NCBI RefSeq assembly: GCF_042665155.1
Contig: NZ_JBHTCG010000007.1
Coordinates: 305,397 to 369,396, forward strand
Reading direction: 5' to 3'
DNA: 64,000 bases
Source: Sphaerisporangium rhizosphaerae
Lineage (GTDB): Bacteria > Actinomycetota > Actinomycetes > Streptosporangiales > Streptosporangiaceae
The position numbers were made by a program, and so were the translations under genes. Below are positions 1 through 7,277 of this stretch, piece after piece. Every line of letters begins with the position of its first letter. Position 1 is the first letter of the stretch. Under the pieces are notes generated by a model that did no database searches, was not told where the DNA came from, and saw nothing but the letters and a program-made list of their open reading frames with translations.

Positions 1-262
1 TGATGTTCGGCCGTTGGGACAGCTCGATCAGCTGTATGAGCTGCTCCTTCAGGACCTCTATCCCGCCAGGTGCTCTATGGAGCAGGCTCTCGTCCAGCAC
101 GGCTTCGATCTCTGGAGGGTCGAGGGCGCTGAGGATCCGTTGTCGTTCGAGCCTGAACGGAGTTCCGAAGGGAGTGAGGTCGGCGTTGGTGTCGGATCCC
201 GGGATCAGAGCTTCCATGTAACCGGGTGTTTGGAGTAGTCCGGGTACGACGACGGCGTCGAA
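1..262 (-). pseudogene. XRE-family regulator remnant (DUF5753 domain, N-terminus missing, runs off the window)
   Basis: Read on the minus strand, this stretch encodes VVPGLLQTPGYMEALI, then FGTPFRLERQRILSALDPP, then VLDESLLHRAPGGIEVLKEQ and a C-terminal LIQLIELSQRPN. That order (PGLLQT, RQ..IL, VLDE..L.R..GG, QL..L) is the DUF5753 sensor domain of actinobacterial Scr1/WhiJ-like helix-turn-helix regulators. The HTH domain and the first part of DUF5753 are absent, because the next recognisable sequence upstream, from about 283, belongs to an ATP-binding protein on the other strand. The 3' end lies outside the window. In this family the regulator usually sits next to an ATP-binding protein gene, so the pairing is expected but the missing N-terminus is not. 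I take it as a deletion remnant. Confidence 0.6.
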
Positions 263-282
263 GGCCCGACGGTCCCGTTGCC

Positions 283-688
283 TCGAACGGGCGCCGATGA
301 CGAGATGAGCGAGGGAGGAAGAGGGCTGGCCATCGTCGCGGCGCTCAGTACTCAGACCGGGATGCGGGGCGATCACAGGGGACGCCTGATCTGGGCGGAT
401 CTGACTCTGCATGAGGGCGGTGCCGATGGGGCCACGGCGGGGCTCCGATACGACTTCCATGGGTGGGAGGTGTGGTTCGGCTGCTGGACGCGCCAGTGGT
501 GGGCCGTCCCGCGAGGCTGTGGGCCTTACCTGATCAGTGCCCCCTCGGAGAAGGATCTCCTACGTCAGATCGACCTCATAGAGCGTGACCTGGTGGAGTC
601 AGCCGATCATTCGGCTGGCACGGGAGATGTCCACCTCCCTCGCCAACGTCGTCCCGACCCAGAGGATGACGACGTATCAGGCCGGTAG
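283..688 (+). pseudogene. ATP-binding (RsbW/HATPase-like) protein C-terminal remnant with an appended tail
   Basis: The plus-strand reading frame opens with GADDEMSEGGRGLAIVAAL and continues to GRLIWADL, which is the last glycine-rich ATP-lid motif and final beta strand of actinobacterial anti-sigma-factor-like HATPase proteins (usual form EGGRGLxLV..L). The N-terminal two thirds of the fold, including the N box, are missing. After a linker the same frame continues with a tryptophan-rich part (HGWEVWFGCWTRQWWAVPRG, then SAPSEKDLLRQID) of the kind found in small proteins encoded beside such genes. It may be a fusion left by a deletion. The first available ATG is at 278; no good ribosome binding site is evident, so expression is doubtful. 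Confidence 0.5.
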
Positions 689-958
689 AGGGTTGTGGTG
701 AGAGGGCCGTTGGCGGTGGAGCATGGGGGTTCCGGACCGGGCTGCGGAGGCGTTTCCCGAGGCACAGGCGGAGGCATGGGGACGGACTCGTCTGGCGAGG
801 AGCCCGGCCGCTGGTCGTTTCCGGGCCGGGCTGGTGGCGGGGCCCTCACAGACCGTTAGAGAGGCGTTCGGCTGGGCAGAGGGCGTTGCCGTAGTCGCCG
901 CCGGGGCGGCCGAGGTCGGCCGCCGGTTGGGGCGGTGCGGACGCTAGGGCGGGTGAAC

Positions 959-2422
959 ATGTCAGATGTCGTGCGAACGCTGGTCCCGGCGCGCCTGGAC
1001 CGGTTGCCGTGGTCGCGGTTCCACACGCGGCTGGTCGTCGCGCTCGGAGTCGCGTGGGTGCTGGACGGGATGGAGATCACGATCGCCAGCGCGATCGGGT
1101 CGGTCCTGCAGGACAAGCACACGCTCGGGCTGTCGGCGGTCCAGGTCGGGTTCACCGCCACGGTCTATCTCATCGGCCAGGTGGCGGGCGCCCTGGTCTT
1201 CGGCCGGCTGTCGGACCGCTTCGGACGCCGCAAGCTGTTCATCCTGACGCTCGCGCTGTACCTCGCCGCGAACGGCATCACCGCCTTCTCGCCGAACCTG
1301 GCCTTCCTGCTGGTCTTCCGGTTCTTCGCCGGCGCGGGCATCGGCGGCGAGTACGCCGCCATCCACTCGGCCATCGACGAGCTGATCCCCTCTCGCTACC
1401 GCGGCCGGGTCGACCTCGCGGTGAGCGGCACGTACTGGCTGGGCGCCATCATCGGCACCGCGAGCACCTACATCCTGCTCAACCCCGACCTCCTCCCGCT
1501 CAACCTCGGCTGGCGGCTCGGCCTGCTGATCGGCCCGGTGCTCGGCGCGGCCATCTGGGTGCTGCGGCGGCACCTGCCCGAGAGCCCGCGGTGGCTGCTC
1601 ATGCACGGCAGGCACGAGGAGGCCGAGCAGGCCGCCGAGTCGGTGGAGAAGGCGGTCGCCGCCGGCGGGCACCGTCTGCCGCCGGTCGACGAGAGCAAGG
1701 CGCTGGAACTGCGCCCGCACGGGTCTCCGTCCTACCGGGAGATCATGCGCGTCGTCCTGCGGGAGTACCCGAGCCGCACTTTCCTGGGCGTGACCATGAT
1801 GGTCAGCCAGTCCTTCCTCTACAACGCCATCTTCTTCACCTACGTGCTCGTGCTGAACACCTTCTACGGCGTGTCCCCGAACGACGCCTCGAAGTACCTG
1901 CTGGTCTTCGCGGTGGGCAACCTGGCCGGGCCGTTCATCCTCGGCCCGCTGTTCGACACCGTCGGGCGCCGGCCGATGATCTCCAGTACGTACGTCGTCT
2001 CGGGAGTGCTGCTGGCGATCACCGGGTGGCTGTTCAAACAGGGGGCGCTGACGGCGACGACGCAGACCATCCTGTGGTCGGTGATCTTCTTCGTGGCGTC
2101 GGCGGCGGCGAGTTCGGGGTACCTGACGGTGAGCGAGCTGTTCCCGCTGGAGATCAGGGCGCTGGCGATCGCGCTGTTCTTCTCGGTGGCCCAGGGCTTC
2201 GGCGCTCTCGGCCCGACGGTGTTCGGCGCGCTCATCGGCGACCAGGCCCACCCCGACCCGACCCGCCTGTTCTACGGCTACCTGTTCGCCTCGGCCCTCA
2301 TGATCGGCGCCGGGCTGGTGGCGTGGTTCTTCGCGGTCAAGGCCGAGCGCCGGTCGCTGGAGGACCTCGCCCCGTCGCTGTCGATGAGGGACGCCAGAAC
2401 CAGTGCGGCCGCGGCCGGCTGA
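959..2422 (+). CDS. MFS transporter, sugar/metabolite:H+ symporter type (copy 1)
   Basis: A 487-residue polytopic membrane protein with about 12 predicted membrane segments. The loop between TM2 and TM3 carries the MFS signature GRLSDRFGRRKLF (around residue 87) and the centre has PESPRWLLMHG, typical of the sugar-porter/metabolite:H+ symporter branch. The ATG at 959 follows AGGGCGGG and gives an N-terminus (MSDVVRTLVPARLDRLPW) that aligns residue for residue with the second copy at 3333. The two proteins are close to identical over most of their length and differ chiefly in the central cytoplasmic loop and C-terminus. The substrate cannot be told from sequence. A GC-rich hairpin follows the stop codon. 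A GNAT gene separates this gene from its paralogue. Confidence 0.9.
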   Translation: MSDVVRTLVPARLDRLPWSRFHTRLVVALGVAWVLDGMEITIASAIGSVLQDKHTLGLSAVQVGFTATVYLIGQVAGALVFGRLSDRFGRRKLFILTLALYLAANGITAFSPNLAFLLVFRFFAGAGIGGEYAAIHSAIDELIPSRYRGRVDLAVSGTYWLGAIIGTASTYILLNPDLLPLNLGWRLGLLIGPVLGAAIWVLRRHLPESPRWLLMHGRHEEAEQAAESVEKAVAAGGHRLPPVDESKALELRPHGSPSYREIMRVVLREYPSRTFLGVTMMVSQSFLYNAIFFTYVLVLNTFYGVSPNDASKYLLVFAVGNLAGPFILGPLFDTVGRRPMISSTYVVSGVLLAITGWLFKQGALTATTQTILWSVIFFVASAAASSGYLTVSELFPLEIRALAIALFFSVAQGFGALGPTVFGALIGDQAHPDPTRLFYGYLFASALMIGAGLVAWFFAVKAERRSLEDLAPSLSMRDARTSAAAAG

Positions 2423-2435
2423 CCCCGCCCCCTCT

Positions 2436-2488
2436 GGAGCCGGAGCCGGCCCGCCCGCCGTCCGCGGCGGCGGGCCGAGCCCGGCTCC
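2436..2488 (+). terminator. Intrinsic-type hairpin after MFS copy 1
   Basis: A 20-base arm at 2436-2455 pairs with 2469-2488 (GGAGCCGG...CCCGCC against GGCGGGCC...CGGCTCC) with two mismatches and a 13-base loop, beginning 13 bases after the stop codon. There is no U-tract, as is common for actinobacterial terminators. Confidence 0.55.
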
Positions 2489-2521
2489 TGTCCAGGTGAG
2501 AGGGCATCGTAGGGTTCTCAC

Positions 2522-3292
2522 GTGCAGACAAGGCAGAACGAGGACACCGCGGCCGCCGTGTGGATGGACGCGATGAAGATGTTCGCGCGGGCGCAGCCGA
2601 GCGGCTTCTCCCGCGACGGTGCGCACGGCACCTCCCAGGTGATCTCGGGCGCCGCGATGCCCCTGCTGAACGGGGTGTTCAGCAGCGCCCGCGAGCCCGA
2701 CGCCGCCGAGATCGCGGCCTTCGCCGGGTCTCCGGAACTGCGGTCGATGCCGTGGAGCGTCCAGGTGCGCGGCGAGCGGTTCGACCCGCGCATCGCCGAC
2801 ACGGCCGCCGCTCACGGGCTGGCGCGGCGGTCCACACTGCCGTTCATGCTCAAGTCGCTGTCGCGGGCCGACGCGGCGGACGCCGAGGACGGCCCGTCCA
2901 AGGTGCGCCCGGTCGGCGGGGACGAAAGCGCGCTGTACCAGGCGATGCTGGCCGCCGGGTACGAGGGGCCGCCGTCGCTGTTCACCCCGATGTGCCTGCC
3001 GTCCGTCCTGGACCACCCCGCCATGCGCGCCTACGTCGCCGAGGAGGCGGGCGAGCCGGTGGCCACCTCGTTCGGCGTCTTCCTCGGCGACCACGTGGCG
3101 CTGTTCAACATCGCCGTCCTCCCGGCGCACCGGCGGCGCGGCCACGGCAGGGCCGCCACCGCGGCGGTGCTGCGCGACGGGTACGCGACCGGGGCGCGCA
3201 CCGCGTTCCTGCACTCCAGCACGATGGGCGTCCCGCTGTACGAGAGCATGGGCTTCCACATCGCGGAGAACTGGACGACGTTCATCGCCTGA
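2522..3292 (+). CDS. GNAT-family N-acetyltransferase
   Basis: A 256-residue protein whose C-terminal half is a GNAT acetyl-CoA binding fold. Motif A is visible as NIAVLPAHRRRGHGRA (R-R-x-G-x-G, about residue 200), and the protein ends with the usual YESMGFHIAENWTTF strand. The N-terminal half (about 130 residues) is an extra domain of the kind seen in two-domain actinobacterial GNATs and may bind the substrate. The start is a GTG at 2522, 34 bases after the preceding hairpin. It lies between two MFS paralogues on the same strand, so it may modify a transported compound or give resistance, but the sequence does not show the substrate. Confidence 0.8.
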   Translation: MQTRQNEDTAAAVWMDAMKMFARAQPSGFSRDGAHGTSQVISGAAMPLLNGVFSSAREPDAAEIAAFAGSPELRSMPWSVQVRGERFDPRIADTAAAHGLARRSTLPFMLKSLSRADAADAEDGPSKVRPVGGDESALYQAMLAAGYEGPPSLFTPMCLPSVLDHPAMRAYVAEEAGEPVATSFGVFLGDHVALFNIAVLPAHRRRGHGRAATAAVLRDGYATGARTAFLHSSTMGVPLYESMGFHIAENWTTFIA

Positions 3293-3332
3293 CAGACTCG
3301 CCATGGGTGAGGTGTCGCTACGCTGAGTGACC

Positions 3333-4766
3333 ATGGTGAGGGTGGTCCGCAGTCTGGTGCCGGCGCGGCTCGACCGGCTGCCGTGGTCGGGGTACCACAC
3401 GCGGCTGGTCGCGGCCCTCGGCGTCGCCTGGGTCCTGGACGGCATGGAGATCACCATCGCGGGAGCGATCGGGTCGGTGCTGCAGGACCGGCGCACGCTC
3501 GGGCTGTCGGCGGTCGAGGTCGGCTTCACCGCCACCGTCTACCTGATCGGCGAGGTCATCGGCGCGCTGGTCTTCGGCCGGCTGTCGGACCGCTTCGGCA
3601 GGCGCAGGCTGTTCATCTTGACCCTGGGCCTGTACCTGGTCGCGAACGGCATCACCGCCTTCTCGCCGAACCTGCTGTTCCTGCTGTTCTTCCGCTTCCT
3701 GGCGGGCGCCGGCATCGGCGGGGAGTACTCGGCGATCCACTCGGCCGTCGACGAACTGATCCCCTCCTACTACCGGGGCCGGGTCGACCTGGCCGTCAGC
3801 GGCACGTACTGGCTCGGGGCGATGCTCGGAACGGCGAGCACGTACGTGCTGCTGAACCCCGCGCTGCTGCCCGTCGACCTCGGCTGGCGCATCGGGCTGC
3901 TCATCGGCCCGGCGCTCGGCGCCGCCATCTGGGTGCTGCGCCGCCGCCTGCCCGAGAGCCCTCGGTGGCTGCTCATGCACGGCAGGGGGGAGGAGGCCGA
4001 GCGCGCGACCGGGGAGATCGAGGAGGCCGTGCGTCGCAGCGGCGGCGCGGTGCCCCCGGTGGACCCCGCCGGCGCGATGGACTTCCGCCCGCACGGCGCG
4101 CCGGCCTACCGCGAGATCCTGCGGGTCGTGCTGCGGCAGTACCCCCGGCGGACGATCCTCGGCGCGACGCTGATGATCAGCCAGTCGTTCCTCTACAACG
4201 CGATCTTCTTCACCTATGTGCTGGTGCTGAGCACCTTCTACGGCGTCTCACCGCACGACGCCTCCAAGTACCTGTTCGCGTTCGCGGTGGGGAACCTGGC
4301 GGGGCCGCTGCTGCTGGGACGGTTCTTCGACACCCTCGGCCGCCGGGTGATGATCTCCTCCACCTACGTCTTCTCGGGGTTGCTGCTGGCGGTCACCGGG
4401 TGGCTGTTCAAGCAGGGCGTGCTGACGGCGACGACGCAGACCATCCTGTGGTCGGTGATCTTCTTCGTGGCGTCGGCGGCGGCGAGTTCGGGGTACCTGA
4501 CGGTGAGCGAGCTGTTCCCGCTGGAGATCAGGGCGCTGGCGATCGCGCTGTTCTTCTCGGTCGCCCAGGGCTTCGGCGCCCTCGGCCCGACCGTGTTCGG
4601 CGCGCTCATCGGCGATCGCGCCCATCTCGACCCGGTCCGGCTGTTCTACGGCTACTCCTTCGCCGCGGCGCTGATGGTGTCGGCCGGCGCGGTGGCCTGG
4701 TTCCTGGCGGTGAACGCCGAGCGCAGGTCCCTGGAGGAGGTCACCCGTCCCCTGTCGTCGACCTGA
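3333..4766 (+). CDS. MFS transporter, sugar/metabolite:H+ symporter type (copy 2)
   Basis: A 477-residue paralogue of the transporter at 959. It carries the same motifs (GRLSDRFGRRRLF, PESPRWLLMHG, SELFPLEIRALAIA). I chose the ATG at 3333 because MVRVVRSLVPARL aligns exactly with MSDVVRTLVPARL of copy 1; a GTG at 3327 would add two residues. A 141-base block (4421-4561) is identical to 2047-2187 of copy 1, including synonymous positions, while flanking parts differ at many third positions. That pattern points to tandem duplication followed by local gene conversion. The central cytoplasmic loop is the most divergent part, so the two may differ in regulation or substrate. Confidence 0.9.
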   Translation: MVRVVRSLVPARLDRLPWSGYHTRLVAALGVAWVLDGMEITIAGAIGSVLQDRRTLGLSAVEVGFTATVYLIGEVIGALVFGRLSDRFGRRRLFILTLGLYLVANGITAFSPNLLFLLFFRFLAGAGIGGEYSAIHSAVDELIPSYYRGRVDLAVSGTYWLGAMLGTASTYVLLNPALLPVDLGWRIGLLIGPALGAAIWVLRRRLPESPRWLLMHGRGEEAERATGEIEEAVRRSGGAVPPVDPAGAMDFRPHGAPAYREILRVVLRQYPRRTILGATLMISQSFLYNAIFFTYVLVLSTFYGVSPHDASKYLFAFAVGNLAGPLLLGRFFDTLGRRVMISSTYVFSGLLLAVTGWLFKQGVLTATTQTILWSVIFFVASAAASSGYLTVSELFPLEIRALAIALFFSVAQGFGALGPTVFGALIGDRAHLDPVRLFYGYSFAAALMVSAGAVAWFLAVNAERRSLEEVTRPLSST

Positions 4767-4910
4767 CCCGGCCCGCCCCTGCCTGACCTTCCCGGAGCCG
4801 GTCCGCCCTCGCCGGCGTCCTCCCGCCGAGGCGGGTCCGAGCCCCGCCGCCGGCCCCGGGCGTGCCGGAGCGGCGGGCGGGACGAGGACCAGGGCCGATG
4901 ACCGGGCCGG

Positions 4911-5729
4911 TCAGAGAAGGCCGCGGGCGGCGAACGCGGCGCGGGTGGCGTCGGCCGCGGCGGCGCCGCCGTGCCGCTGCGCGGACCTCACGGTCGCCTC
5001 GGCGGCGGCGCGGAAGGTCGTGTCCTTCGTGAAGTCGAACTGCGCGTCGATGATGACCTCGCCGGCGAGGGTGTCGCCGAGCGCGGTCCTGATCGCGTAC
5101 AGCGCGGAGGACCAGATCTCCCCGTCGGCGTGCACCTCGCCGACCACGTCCTGCGGGTAGTGCTTCGTGCCGTCCAGGCGGCGCAGGCAGTGGGGGGCGG
5201 CCGAGGTGTAGGAGACCGAGTCCCAGTCGGCGACGCACGCCTCGGGCGTCCTGGTGGGCGTGCCGGTCTTCCAGCTCGTCACCGCGACCGCGAGGTAGTC
5301 GCCGAACGCCTCGCCGATGGCGCCCGACTCCAGGGTCGTGCCGAACCCGGTGACCTGGCCGTCCTGCACCGAGTGCCCGTACTCGTGGACGATCACCTCG
5401 GCGTCCTCGGCGTCGTCCACGCCGCCCTTGCCGAGCGTGATGTCGGCCTTGTCGTCCCGGAAGAAGGAGTTGTCGCCGCCGTACTGGTTGATCCGCAGTT
5501 CGATCTGGCGCTGGTTGACCGGGCGCAGCGTGGAGCCGAAGCCCTGCTCGCGGACGACAGAGGGGTGCCTGGCCGGGGGAGGGAGGGAGGCGTGCTCGCG
5601 GGCACCGGGTGAGGCGCCCGCGAGCGGAGTTCCCATGAACGTCGCATCGGGTCGCGACGACCTCCATGGCCGCTCGCCCGCCGCCCGAGGGAGGCTGGAC
5701 GCGGACGAGACGCCTCCCAAGCTTCGCAT
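4911..5729 (-). pseudogene. M36-type (fungalysin-like) zinc metallopeptidase, catalytic C-terminal part only
   Basis: From about residue 60 of this 272-residue frame the sequence matches the M36 catalytic domain: INQYGGDNSFFRDD, then GGVDDAEDAEVIVHEYGHS with the zinc-binding HEYGH, then GAIGEAFGDYLAVAV, where the Glu is the expected third zinc ligand. The C-terminus (KDTTFRAAAEATV) is also typical. Full-length relatives have several hundred residues before this point, including a signal peptide, propeptide and the first half of the catalytic domain. Here the first 60 residues (Arg/Ser/Pro-rich, no signal peptide) look unrelated. The ATG at 5729 has GAGGGGAAC before it, so a truncated product could be made, but it could not be secreted. 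I read it as a decayed gene. Confidence 0.6.
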
Positions 5730-5736
5730 GTTCCCC

Positions 5737-5964
5737 TCACGGCTCGCCGCTGGCAGGAACTCGGCACGGAAAGACGAGCTGGAACCACACCACCCGCCGT
5801 TCGTTGTCGCGATATGTCCCCCCGCGCCGGGCCAGGGCGTCCAACGTCACCAGATCGCGTCCGCTCTCGTCGGTAACCGCCGCAGGGGGTGCGAGGACGC
5901 GGCCCGTACCCACCGACCCGCCGTCGGTCACCACGTCACCGCGGACGAGACCATCGTGGGCGCG
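5737..5964 (-). pseudogene. Unidentified coding remnant upstream of the M36 remnant
   Basis: On the minus strand the frame ending at 5737 reads DVVTDGGSVGTGRVLAPPAA, then DESGRDLVTLDALARRGGTY and ERRVVWFQLVFPCRVPASGEP, with codon use that looks like true coding sequence (high GC at third positions). The frame can be extended upstream to about 6123, but the sequence there no longer looks like protein and no convincing start with a ribosome binding site is present. I do not recognise the family. Its stop lies seven bases before the start of the M36 frame, so the two may once have been part of one operon. Confidence 0.3.
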
Positions 5965-6049
5965 GTGGTGAGGGCGCGCGTGCGGGAAGGCGCGGATTCC
6001 CGGCGCTCGCTTGCCGTCGCGGGTTGGGTGCGTGATCATTTCGAATGGG

Positions 6050-6739
6050 ATGGCGTACTGGGGCAGGTATGACGGCAGAGCGCGGCGGTTCCTGCGGCTG
6101 ACAGGTGCGGCGGCGCTCGCCATCGGACTCGGCGTCGCGAACGGCTTCCTCGCGGCCTACGGCCCGACGGGCTGGCCTGCCGTGCTGCTGGCGATCGCCG
6201 GGTTCTTCGTCTCCATGGCGCCGGTCGCCGTGGTCTTCTTCGGCATGGGCACGCTGCTGTGCCTGCCCGTGGCGCTGCTGCTGGCGATGTCCGTCTGGTC
6301 CGCGCAAGGAGCGGTGACGGACGTCGTACGGGCCGATCGTGGACGGGTGAGCGACTGCACGGTGCTGTCGGAGCGGTCGGAGTCGCGCACCGTGTCCGAC
6401 TACCATCCTGGCACCGGTCCCAACGATCCAGGATCGTGGGACACCCACACCGAGGTGACCTACCACTACCGGCTGTCCTGCGGGGGGAACGGCCCCGGCA
6501 CGATGGAGACCGGCTCGTCGGTCGCGAAGCCCGGCTCGGTCATCGCCGTGTCCTGGGACCCGACGGGCCGGCTCAAACCGGTCCCGGCCCGGGAGGTGTC
6601 GTCGTCGGAGGAGGTACGGAGCGCCGCGATGACCGCCGGCGCGGCCGAACTGCTGCTCCTCGCGGACCTGTTCATCGGCCGCGGATGGTTGAGGCGCCTT
6701 CGCCGTCGATCGCGACCGATCCACAGGCCGCCGGACTGA
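6050..6739 (+). CDS. Small membrane protein with extracytoplasmic domain, function unknown
   Basis: About 229 residues. Three hydrophobic segments near the N-terminus (around residues 18-35, 42-65 and 68-85) precede a soluble domain of about 115 residues that holds two cysteines in SDCTVLSERSES and YHYRLSCGGNG. A last hydrophobic stretch (AAELLLLADLFI) and a basic tail (GWLRRLRRRSRP) close the protein. The pattern of a short polar domain with VTYHYRLSCGGNGPGT and VAVSWDPTGRLKPVP resembles DUF3592-type membrane proteins, but the match is loose. The ATG at 6050 follows AATGGG; an ATG at 6011 is also possible. It stands alone between decayed genes, and nothing nearby suggests a role. Confidence 0.5.
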   Translation: MAYWGRYDGRARRFLRLTGAAALAIGLGVANGFLAAYGPTGWPAVLLAIAGFFVSMAPVAVVFFGMGTLLCLPVALLLAMSVWSAQGAVTDVVRADRGRVSDCTVLSERSESRTVSDYHPGTGPNDPGSWDTHTEVTYHYRLSCGGNGPGTMETGSSVAKPGSVIAVSWDPTGRLKPVPAREVSSSEEVRSAAMTAGAAELLLLADLFIGRGWLRRLRRRSRPIHRPPD

Positions 6740-6752
6740 GCCTCCTCACGCC

Positions 6753-6947
6753 CTCATCGAAGGCTTCAAGGCCCTGGCCCACCGCGCCCACACGGCCGGC
6801 CTGAATATCCTCGCCGCCACCATCGGCCCGTTCGCGGGCGCCATCCACCCCGGGAACAGCACCCCCGAGGGCCTCGCCACCCGACGCGAGGTGAACGACT
6901 GGATCCGTACCACCGACACCTTCGTGAACAGGGCGAACGTTGCATGA
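6753..6947 (+). pseudogene. SGNH/GDSL hydrolase remnant (C-terminal fragment)
   Basis: The frame reads LIEGFKALAHRAHTAGLNIL, AATIGPFAGA, then TPEGLATRREVNDWIRTTDTF, which is the characteristic late part of secreted SGNH/GDSL esterases (usual form: I.GY..LI.RAH..GL.I.G.T..PF.G...T..GE..R..VN.WIR....FD). The catalytic N-terminal GDS block and the final D..H block are both missing. After DTF the sequence diverges and stops at 6945-6947. No start codon or ribosome binding site belongs to it. It is a decayed gene fragment. Confidence 0.6.
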
Positions 6948-7277
6948 TGCGGCACTACTTCAGCGGCGAGTGCACATTATTACCCACTTGACCGGTAGGA
7001 TTGATTCGGATTTGATTGTGGTCATGACATCGACCGCCTGGAATGGACACGGCTTCCACGCCACTGTGCGGCGTCACATCGACTTGGCGCGCGTGAGCAG
7101 CGCCTTGTGTCGCCCGGTTCGCCACCGCTGATTCTCCACCTCCCATTCGGGCGAGACCTTCTGTGCCGCAGTCGCCGGCACGCCTGGATGGACTTCACCC
7201 AGATCGAGGCTGGAATGTCTCGGCGCGTATTCATCGACATCAAGCGATGGACCAGGTATCCCGGGAAAGGGTGCAGT
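6948..7277. other. Gene-free stretch before the sulfatase
   Basis: This stretch has lower GC than its surroundings and several short frames on both strands, none of which resembles a known family or has a good ribosome binding site. It probably holds the sulfatase promoter and debris from the decayed genes to its left. The sulfatase ribosome binding site GGGAAAGG lies at its right end. Confidence 0.4.

Noticed and set aside
962..3535. An 857-residue open frame on the minus strand across the first MFS transporter, GNAT and start of the second MFS gene
   Set aside because: It is antisense to three well-supported genes; its Arg/Pro/Ala/Gly-rich translation comes from their GC-rich third positions. 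It has no family features.
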